From Flavobacteriaceae bacterium (GTDB taxonomy: Bacteria > Bacteroidota > Bacteroidia > Flavobacteriales > Flavobacteriaceae): a DNA stretch of 5,170 bases. Where the stretch lies: positions 6,112 through 11,281 of the forward strand of contig JABSPN010000058.1 in NCBI GenBank assembly GCA_013214425.1, read 5' to 3'. The notes beneath the pieces were generated by a model. It saw only the letters and a program-made list of their open reading frames with translations. It had not been told where the DNA came from and made no database searches. How positions within the stretch are numbered: position 1 is the first letter of the stretch; the number at the start of each line of letters is the position of its first letter. The position numbers and the translations under genes were made by a program. Shown here piece by piece: positions 1 through 5,170 of the stretch.

Positions 1-1191
1 TAACCGGGCATAGGTTTGTTGTCCAGCTTTGATCACTTTGGGATGTGAATGCCCAACGATCATGATATTGTTATAAGCATCTAAATAAGTGTTTCCCTGC
101 GCATCGTACATGTATTGCAAAGCAGAACGTGTCATTTCAATAGGCTGTTTATAGCTTAGCGATAATGCTTTAGACACATGTCGATGTCTTTTTGCTAATG
201 ATTCCTGTTCATCTGTTTTGAGTTTAGAAGGGTAACCACAAGCTCTTCTAAAACAGTCTTCAGCTTTTAAAGGATTTATAGTAATCCATTTTCTCAATAA
301 ATCCCAGGCAGGTTTTTCACTGATGGTAATGTATTCCGAATCTGGTTTTTCCTGCTTACTTTTTGCGGAATTACAGACGCTGGTACATAAACGAGCTGCG
401 ATTAAATAATACAGTATTTCGAGTTCTTGCTCTTCAGGTTTGCTTAGGGCGGAATAAGTTGTTACTATTGGATTAATCCATGCTAAGGGATCCTCTTTTT
501 CCATCAGGCAATAACTTAAGGCTATCGCCAGGTCATTGATGAGGTAGGAATAGCACAGATCTCCAAAATCAATAATTCCAGTTGCTTTTCCATTATGAGT
601 TAATACATTCCAGTGATTAAAATCTGAATGAATAATGCATTTTCTTAATTTGTGCTGAATGGGTAAAACTTGCTCTTCAAACTGATGAAAGAAATAAGCT
701 GCCAATGTTTGATCAGCTTGGTTGTCGATATGGTTCAGATATTCTTTGTTGTTGAGAAAATATTGAATATCCCAATTTAACTCACGTGCAGCAATGTCAT
801 TGTCTTTCTTTGTTAGCATCAATTGATTCATTGACCCTAAAAAAGCACCGATCGATTCTAAACATTCAGGAGTATGAGAAATATCACCCAAAAACTCACC
901 TTCAACAAAACTGAGTAGTCGATTAATTTTCCCGTCAATAATCACTAATTCTTTTCCGGAAATACTTTTGATAGGAGTAGGGAAGTGGTAGTTTAATTTT
1001 GAAAACTGGATGATGATTCGATTTTCTGCAAGAACATCTTTATAAATAGCCTCAGTGTATTGATATTGTTTGAGCACATAGCGTCCAGTTGAAGTTTTGA
1101 TTCCAAAATTTGTACTGTCGTACCCTTCGAGCGATTCATATTCAGTAACATTCAGGTTGTAGTGATCTTTGATTAAATCAGAAATAGTCAT
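1..1191 (-). CDS. APH-type kinase fused to class III PLP aminotransferase / phospholyase (partial, runs off left edge)
   Basis: I translated this by hand: 397 codons from the ATG at 1189-1191 to the window edge without a stop. Seen: residues about 1-300 are an APH/choline-kinase-like domain, with a possible ATP lysine K41 (YVLKQY), the catalytic-loop motif HSDFNHWN (H188, D190, N195) and the metal-binding IIDFGD (D208). After a linker, residues about 345-397 match the N-terminus of class III aminotransferases, with YMYDAQGNTYLDAYNN and VGHSHPKV. The PLP lysine lies outside the window. Known: hydroxylysine kinase is an APH-fold kinase with a similar IIDFGD segment, and AGXT2L1/AGXT2L2 are class III enzymes that remove phosphate and ammonia from phosphoethanolamine or phosphohydroxylysine. 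Inferred: one cytosolic protein phosphorylates an amino alcohol and then eliminates it; the substrate is unknown. The full protein is probably about 750 residues, since no M23 peptidase domain lies between the two parts. The ATG is the only ATG in frame after the stop at 1261-1263. There is no Shine-Dalgarno sequence. Confidence 0.88.
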   Translation of the reverse strand, partial: MTISDLIKDHYNLNVTEYESLEGYDSTNFGIKTSTGRYVLKQYQYTEAIYKDVLAENRIIIQFSKLNYHFPTPIKSISGKELVIIDGKINRLLSFVEGEFLGDISHTPECLESIGAFLGSMNQLMLTKKDNDIAARELNWDIQYFLNNKEYLNHIDNQADQTLAAYFFHQFEEQVLPIQHKLRKCIIHSDFNHWNVLTHNGKATGIIDFGDLCYSYLINDLAIALSYCLMEKEDPLAWINPIVTTYSALSKPEEQELEILYYLIAARLCTSVCNSAKSKQEKPDSEYITISEKPAWDLLRKWITINPLKAEDCFRRACGYPSKLKTDEQESLAKRHRHVSKALSLSYKQPIEMTRSALQYMYDAQGNTYLDAYNNIMIVGHSHPKVIKAGQQTYARL

Positions 1192-1199
1192 GTTGCCAG

Positions 1200-1235
1200 A
1201 ATTAAAAGAATCAAATGTATTTGATTCTTTTAATT
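1200..1235. repeat. 17-bp perfect inverted repeat upstream of the kinase-lyase gene
   Basis: Positions 1200-1216 (AATTAAAAGAATCAAAT) are the exact reverse complement of 1219-1235, around a GT centre. The right arm ends 44 bases and the left arm 9 bases before the minus-strand ATG at 1191. It could be an operator for a dimeric regulator, or a hairpin in the 5' leader. It could also be a weak terminator for the broken peroxidase gene that ends at 1310. The stem is nearly all A/T and has no clean U-run after it, which argues against a strong intrinsic terminator. Confidence 0.7.
1212..1219 (-). promoter_or_regulatory. Possible Bacteroidota -7 element (TACATTTG) for the kinase-lyase gene
   Basis: The minus strand reads TACATTTG, a full match to TAnnTTTG, 20 bases before the ATG at 1191. 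It falls in the middle of the inverted repeat. No TTG lies 17-23 bases upstream; the nearest is CTG in TTCTGTG at 21 bases. The site is therefore only half supported. If real, a protein bound to the inverted repeat would block the promoter. Confidence 0.3.
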
Positions 1236-1309
1236 TGACACAGAAAAAACCTGCTTTAATTTATAAAAGATAATATAAAGAAGTTCGAATTACAATAGTA
1301 TGACTATGG

Positions 1310-2481
1310 CTAATTAATAAACGGATCAGACCATTTCTGATTGGTATCAACATCTGTGCCAGACAAAGTCTCTAAAAATGCAATGACCTGAGTTCTTTCT
1401 TGCTGAGATAGCTGAAGGTTTTGAATAGCTGGGCCATTAGGTCCTGGAGGGCCTGTTAACCTAGGATCTAGGTTTGCATTAGCAACAATCCCATTATTAT
1501 AGTGATTTAAAATAGCATTTCGATTAGATGAAATTGCTGAGTGCATCGTAGCTCCGTTAGCATCACCATTTGGTTTTACTAGATCTCTTAAGGTAGGAGA
1601 ATGCGTCAGGGTTAGATCTTCATTAGCACTGTTTATAAGATCAATAACACCATTGTTTAATGAATTAGGGTCGATATCAAATTCTGGAGCTACATGACAT
1701 GTATTACATCCAATACCTCCACCAATTCTATTTCCATTTGGATCAAAATCTGGGGGAGTCATAAACAACATTTTCCCGTATTCTCATCAATAGTGAAATT
1801 AGAAAAGGGTTGTATGTCTTCATTTACCTCAGCTCTGCCCGTATCATATTTTGAGTCAAAAAACTGAGTACTTCTTATGAATTGTGCCATGACATTTTGC
1901 ATACGCTGCTCAGTAATTGAAGCATTGTCACAGACCATGGTGAATAATTCAAGATAATATTCAAGATCATTCATTTTAATTATAAGGTCATTAAAATCTG
2001 CATCTCCATTTGTGTCACTGAAGCCCATTTCAGTATGATCTTGAATAGGCATGGTGGTTTGTTCTTCTAAGCTACGTGCTCTTTCATCCCAGAAAAAACG
2101 AGATTCATCAGCAAATCTTTAGTTTATCAATCTTTTAGAGTGTCGACCTGTTTGCCTGTTTACTCCAGTACTAGTAGCGTTTAAATCACTAAAAGCATTG
2201 GCTTGTTGATAGCAACTGGCACAAGAAACTGTATTATTTAAAGAAAGCGCTACATCATAAAATAAGATTTGACCTAAGGTTGCGCCCAAATCAGATATTT
2301 GATTAGTAGTGGTATGGTCATCTGTAATATAATCAGAGTTGTCGTTATCATTTCCGTCTCCATTGTTGTCTCCTGAATTATCACCAGAGTTATTATTGTT
2401 TGCCCCAGAAACAGCATCATCTTCATTACACGAAATAGGGGTGAAGCTAACAAGTAGCAATTGCATAAATGAATTCTTCAT
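1310..2481 (-). pseudogene. Broken di-heme cytochrome c peroxidase (MauG/CcpA family) lipoprotein
   Basis: Three consecutive pieces rebuild one protein of about 390 residues. Piece 1 (2481 to 2119, 120 codons) has a lipoprotein-type signal (MKNSFMQLLLVSFTPISC, lipid cysteine C18), an N/D/G-rich linker at residues about 27-51, then LGQILFYDVALS and the first heme site, which reads CASCY (residues 87-91) instead of CASCH. It stops at TAA 2119-2121. The same frame continues with RFADESRFFWDERA, a family signature, down to TGA 1759-1761. The last piece (1771 to 1310) is one base out of frame and carries the intact second heme site CNTCH (residues 22-26 of that piece), a possible axial Met in ATMHS, HYNNGI and a natural-looking end KWSDPFIN. 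Adding one A at 1771-1774 joins the pieces as GKMLFMTPPDFD. Intact relatives reduce peroxide or oxidise substrates outside the cytoplasm. The order is normal and nothing large is missing, so the decay looks recent. Sequencing errors could explain the frame lesions but less easily all three changes. Confidence 0.85.
2329..2406 (-). repeat. Low-complexity Asn/Asp/Gly/Ser linker coding stretch
   Basis: This part of the peroxidase remnant codes for NNNNSGDNSGDNNGDG followed by NDNDNSDY, with SGDN-type units repeated. It lies between the lipid-attachment cysteine and the first heme domain. Such spacers commonly hold the folded domain of Bacteroidota lipoproteins away from the membrane. The repeats are imperfect and short, and probably arose by slippage. 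Confidence 0.6.
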
Positions 2482-2540
2482 ACGAGTCGTTATTTTAAGT
2501 AGTATATAGCTAATACACGCGAAGTTTATTTTGCCCTATC

Positions 2541-2568
2541 AAAAAAGCCTATCTTTTTTGATAGGCTT
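2541..2568 (-). terminator. Intrinsic terminator downstream of the E1 gene
   Basis: Read on the minus strand, this is AAGCCTATC, loop AAAAAA, GATAGGCTT, with a run of six T at the end of the right arm and just after it. It begins 26 bases after the E1 stop codon. The stem is 9 bp and perfect. It should separate E1 transcription from the peroxidase remnant. An overlapping 13-bp inverted repeat (2535-2547 with 2553-2565) uses part of the same bases. Confidence 0.85.
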
Positions 2569-2593
2569 CATTTTTAATGTTATAAAGACTGAA

Positions 2594-4996
2594 TTAAATC
2601 AATTCAGGGTAGTCATTCGGATTGGTTTCGTGCATGATCTCATACACTTTTTCAAAGATATCTTCTGCTGAAGGTTTTGAAAAATAATCTCCATCAGATC
2701 CATAAGCAGGTCTATGTGATTTAGCTGCTAGAGTTTGTGGTTTGCTATCTAAATATTGATATGCATTCTGACCTTCAACAATTTCTTGTAAAATATAAGC
2801 TGATGCCCCACCAGGAACGTCTTCGTCAACCACTAATAGGCGATTCGTTTTCTTAACACTTTCTACAATATCATGATTCAAATCGAACGGTAATAAAGAT
2901 TGAATGTCGATCACTTCAGCATCAATACCAACTTGTAATAATTCTTTAGCCACCTCTTCAACAATTCTTAGAGTAGAACCATACGATACTAAAGTAATAT
3001 CGCTACCTTCTTTTACTGTTTCTACCAAACCTAAAGGTGTTCTGAATTCTCCAAGATTAGTAGGCATTTTTTCTTTTAAACGATATCCATTTAAACATTC
3101 AACAATAAGTGCAGGTTCGTCACTTGCCAGTAGCGTATTGTAGAACCCAGCAGCTTTTGTCATATTTCTTGGAACAAGAATATGAATTCCTCTTAACAAG
3201 TGAATTAATCCACCCATTTGTGATCCAGAATGCCAAATACCTTCTAATCGATGTCCTCTTGTTCTGACAATTAAAGGAGCTTTTTGCTTTCCTTTAGTTC
3301 TGTAATGAACAGTTGCCAAATCATCACTCATAATTTGAAGCGCGTATAAGATATAATCAAGGTATTGGATTTCTGCGATTGGTCGCAACCCTCTCATAGC
3401 CATTCCAATTCCCTGACCTAAGATAGTTGCTTCTCTAATACCAGCATCAGAAACACGTAATTCACCATATTTCTCTTGTAAGCCTTCTAATCCTTGATTT
3501 ACATCACCAATATTACCAGAATCTTCTCCAAAAACTAAGGCTTCAGGATATTTTGTAAAAATTGCATCGAAGTTGTCTCTTAATACGACTCTTCCATCAA
3601 CCATTTCTGCATCTGCATTATAGATAGGTTCAATTTCTTCAATATTCTGAGCTTTATTTGGGTTCTCTGAGTGCAAATGAGAACTGTATTTAGGTTGGAT
3701 CGCCTTCATATAATTTTGGATCCATAATTTTAAATTCTCTTTTGCTTCAGAAGATTCATTAATGACATAGCGTAATGATTTTCTCGCCGATGAAAGAATT
3801 TCTTTTCTGATCGGTTCACTATGCGAAGCTAATTCAGAAGCAATTTTTTCAATAAATGTTTTATTTGAACTAGAAGCAGCTAATGCATTAATTAATTGTA
3901 ATGCTTCAGTTTGTTCTTTTACTATAGGTTGTATAAAATCGTTCCAAGCGGCTTTTTTGCCATCACGAACTTGTTTTTTGATATCTTTTTCGATTGCTTT
4001 AGCATCTTCTTCAGTGATAATTCCGTTTTCGATCATCCACTTTTTCATTTGAGCAACACAATCGTATTCAGCTTCCCATTCTAATCTTTCTTTAGATTTA
4101 TAGCGTTCATGAGAACCAGAAGTAGAATGCCCTTGAGGTTGTGTTAATTCTTTTACATGAATTAGAACCGGACAGTGATCTTTTCTTGCGATAGAGGCTG
4201 CTCTTTCATATACATCAATTAGGTTTGGATAATCCCAACCGTTAACGGTGAAAATTTCATAACCATTAGTTCCTTCTTCTCTTTGGAACCCTTTTAATAT
4301 TTCAGAAATATTTTCTTTGGTTGTTTGGTGTTTGGCATGTACAGAGATTCCATATTCATCATCCCAGATACTCATTACCATTGGAACCTGAAGTACACCA
4401 GCGGCGTTAATTGTTTCAAAAAACAATCCTTCGCTGGTACTGGCATTTCCAATTGTTCCCCAGGCAATTTCATCACCATTTACTGAGAAATTGCTCGTGT
4501 CGATTCCATCAACATTTCTATAAATTTTTGAGGCTTGTGCTAAACCTAACAAACGAGGCATTTGGCCTGCAGTTGGGGAAATATCGGCACTAGAATTCTT
4601 TTGTTGCGTTAAATTTTTCCAGCTTCCGTCTTCATTCAAACTATGCGTAGCGAAATGTCCTCCCATTTGACGTCCTGCCGACATTGGCTCTACCTCAATA
4701 TCAGTATGTGCATAAAGTCCCGCGAAAAACTGTTGAATGTTTAATTCGCCTATAGCCATCATAAAGGTTTGATCTCTATAGTATCCAGATCTGAAATCAC
4801 CATTTTTAAAAGCTTTTGCCAAGGCTAATTGAGGTACTTCTTTTCCGTCACCAAAAATTCCAAATTTTGCTTTTCCAGTTAGCACCTCTCTTCTGCCTAA
4901 ATAAGATGTTTCCCTGCTCATATAAGCCAAACGATAATCTTTTAGTATCTCTTCCTTATTTAGGCTATATTTTTTTAAAAATTTGTCTAACGTCAA
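2594..4996 (-). CDS. 2-oxoacid dehydrogenase E1 component, alpha and beta subunits fused (TPP-dependent)
   Basis: This E1 decarboxylates a 2-oxoacid on thiamine pyrophosphate and passes the acyl group to a lipoyl E2 in a cytosolic complex. Whether the substrate is pyruvate or a branched-chain 2-oxoacid cannot be told. Seen in 800 residues: an alpha domain at about 20-325 with RREVLTGKAKFGIFGDGKE, FRSGYYRDQT, the TPP/Mg region GNASTSEG (183-190) and WDDEYGIS (211-218), and the GHSTSG loop (289-294). A charged linker of unclear fold spans about 326-455. The beta domain at about 456-650 has FGEDSG (E491), GIREATILGQGIGMAMRG with the likely cofactor-activating E522, and IWHSGSQ. A transketolase C-terminal domain follows, with VVDEDVPGG (722-730). 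GNAS replaces the usual GDG, and DD replaces the usual NN. The start is TTG: an in-frame TAA lies three codons upstream and no ATG occurs before M26, which is inside conserved sequence. No E2 or E3 gene is adjacent. A terminator follows. Confidence 0.93.
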   Translation of the reverse strand: MTLDKFLKKYSLNKEEILKDYRLAYMSRETSYLGRREVLTGKAKFGIFGDGKEVPQLALAKAFKNGDFRSGYYRDQTFMMAIGELNIQQFFAGLYAHTDIEVEPMSAGRQMGGHFATHSLNEDGSWKNLTQQKNSSADISPTAGQMPRLLGLAQASKIYRNVDGIDTSNFSVNGDEIAWGTIGNASTSEGLFFETINAAGVLQVPMVMSIWDDEYGISVHAKHQTTKENISEILKGFQREEGTNGYEIFTVNGWDYPNLIDVYERAASIARKDHCPVLIHVKELTQPQGHSTSGSHERYKSKERLEWEAEYDCVAQMKKWMIENGIITEEDAKAIEKDIKKQVRDGKKAAWNDFIQPIVKEQTEALQLINALAASSSNKTFIEKIASELASHSEPIRKEILSSARKSLRYVINESSEAKENLKLWIQNYMKAIQPKYSSHLHSENPNKAQNIEEIEPIYNADAEMVDGRVVLRDNFDAIFTKYPEALVFGEDSGNIGDVNQGLEGLQEKYGELRVSDAGIREATILGQGIGMAMRGLRPIAEIQYLDYILYALQIMSDDLATVHYRTKGKQKAPLIVRTRGHRLEGIWHSGSQMGGLIHLLRGIHILVPRNMTKAAGFYNTLLASDEPALIVECLNGYRLKEKMPTNLGEFRTPLGLVETVKEGSDITLVSYGSTLRIVEEVAKELLQVGIDAEVIDIQSLLPFDLNHDIVESVKKTNRLLVVDEDVPGGASAYILQEIVEGQNAYQYLDSKPQTLAAKSHRPAYGSDGDYFSKPSAEDIFEKVYEIMHETNPNDYPELI

Positions 4997-5018
4997 TGAT
5001 TTTTATATTTAATTCGAA

Positions 5019-5053
5019 CAAATTTAAATAATCACAAGTTAATTGACTACCAA
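5019..5053 (-). promoter_or_regulatory. Probable promoter of the E1 gene
   Basis: The minus strand has TAAATTTG at 5019-5026, a full match to the Bacteroidota -7 consensus TAnnTTTG. It ends 22 bases before the TTG start. A TTG (in TTTTGG, 5051-5053) lies 24 bases upstream, one base beyond the usual 17-23 spacing. The implied 5' leader is very short. The -33 part lies inside the palindrome at 5050-5063. Confidence 0.5.
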
Positions 5054-5073
5054 AATATTTTGGAATAGTTTTG
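5043..5073 (+). promoter_or_regulatory. Probable Bacteroidota promoter for the rightmost gene
   Basis: TTG at 5043-5045 and TAGTTTTG at 5066-5073 are separated by 20 bases. This fits the Bacteroidota pattern TTG(17-23)TAnnTTTG fully. Transcription would start near 5080, giving a leader of about 30 bases before the ATG at 5110. The promoter is divergent from, and overlaps, the E1 promoter region. Confidence 0.65.
5050..5063. promoter_or_regulatory. 14-bp perfect palindrome, candidate operator between divergent promoters
   Basis: CCAAAATATTTTGG is its own reverse complement. It fills the spacer between the -33 and -7 parts of the plus-strand promoter and covers the -33 part of the minus-strand E1 promoter. 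A dimeric regulator here could control both genes. No regulator gene lies in the window, and the family that would bind it is not recognisable. Confidence 0.45.
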
Positions 5074-5109
5074 GCGGTCAACATAATTCAAGTAATAAAT
5101 ATATTCAAG

Positions 5110-5170
5110 ATGAAAACAAAAAAAATATTAATTCTTTTTATTTCGATGATTTCTTTGTCATCAATATCCC
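5110..5170 (+). CDS. Start of an exported protein gene (signal peptide only, cut by right edge)
   Basis: Only 20 codons are visible, from the ATG at 5110-5112. They read MKTKKILILF then ISMISLSSIS: a lysine-rich start and a hydrophobic core, as in a Sec signal peptide or a lipoprotein signal. The cleavage site or lipobox and the mature protein lie outside the window, so function is unknown. The start is supported by a promoter match at 5043-5073 and an A-rich leader without a Shine-Dalgarno sequence. The gene is divergent from E1, with about 113 bases between the starts. Confidence 0.7.
   Translation, partial: MKTKKILILFISMISLSSIS

Noticed and set aside
1990..2030. EF-hand or dockerin-like calcium loop (DTNGDADFNDLI) in the peroxidase remnant
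   Set aside because: The pattern is only partly right: there is no acidic residue at position 12 and no second loop. Similar Asn/Asp-rich turns are common at this place in flavobacterial relatives.
1759..2052. A separate small gene starting at MPIQDH
   Set aside because: The frame continues upstream to the TAA at 2119-2121 with family sequence (RFADESRFFWDERA), so this Met is internal to the broken peroxidase.
2482..2593. A promoter for the peroxidase remnant
   Set aside because: I found no TAnnTTTG match on the minus strand between the E1 terminator and the start at 2481; AT-rich words such as TATACT are too common here to count.
2904..3143. 79-codon plus-strand open frame
   Set aside because: It lies wholly inside the E1 gene on the opposite strand, in a stretch with clear E1 motifs, and its translation resembles nothing I know.
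4411..4593. 60-codon plus-strand open frame
   Set aside because: It is antisense to the conserved TPP region of E1, has no promoter or leader, and gives a meaningless translation.
4816..5031. 71-codon plus-strand open frame
   Set aside because: It is mostly antisense to the E1 N-terminus and ends in the AT-rich intergenic region; the hydrophobic tail comes from antisense A/T runs.

Overview
This AT-rich window most likely comes from a member of the Bacteroidota, probably the Flavobacteriia. Three things point there. The large E1 gene is a single alpha-plus-beta polypeptide of the kind I know from flavobacteria. Promoter-like sites fit the Bacteroidota pattern TTG(17-23)TAnnTTTG. Starts have A-rich leaders with no Shine-Dalgarno sequence. 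Genus cannot be told from the sequence.

Layout: all genes but the last are on the minus strand. At 1-1191 is the N-terminal 397 residues of a fused enzyme that runs off the left edge: an APH-type small-molecule kinase followed by the start of a class III PLP aminotransferase resembling the AGXT2L ammoniophospholyases. At 1192-1309 is a short spacer with a near-perfect 17-bp inverted repeat. At 1310-2481 is a di-heme cytochrome c peroxidase (MauG/CcpA family) lipoprotein gene that is broken by an in-frame stop and a one-base frameshift and has also lost the first heme's histidine. At 2482-2593 is a spacer with an intrinsic terminator for the next gene upstream. At 2594-4996 is an intact 800-residue TPP-dependent 2-oxoacid dehydrogenase E1 (alpha and beta fused), probably with a TTG start. 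At 4997-5109 is a divergent intergenic region with a promoter-like site in each direction and a 14-bp perfect palindrome between them. From 5110 to the right edge is the start of a plus-strand gene for an exported protein, of which only the signal peptide is visible.

How they work together: no operon or shared pathway is evident. The E1 would act with E2 and E3 subunits encoded elsewhere. The kinase-lyase would handle a phosphorylated amino alcohol on its own. The peroxidase remnant was once a periplasm-facing or surface lipoprotein. I see no mobile element, CRISPR array, tRNA or rRNA, and no convincing new multi-gene system. The items most worth a second look are the kinase-phospholyase fusion, the decaying peroxidase with a GGGAAAA heptamer exactly at its frameshift, the swapped Mg-ligand residues in E1, and the two palindromes that sit on promoter-like sites.
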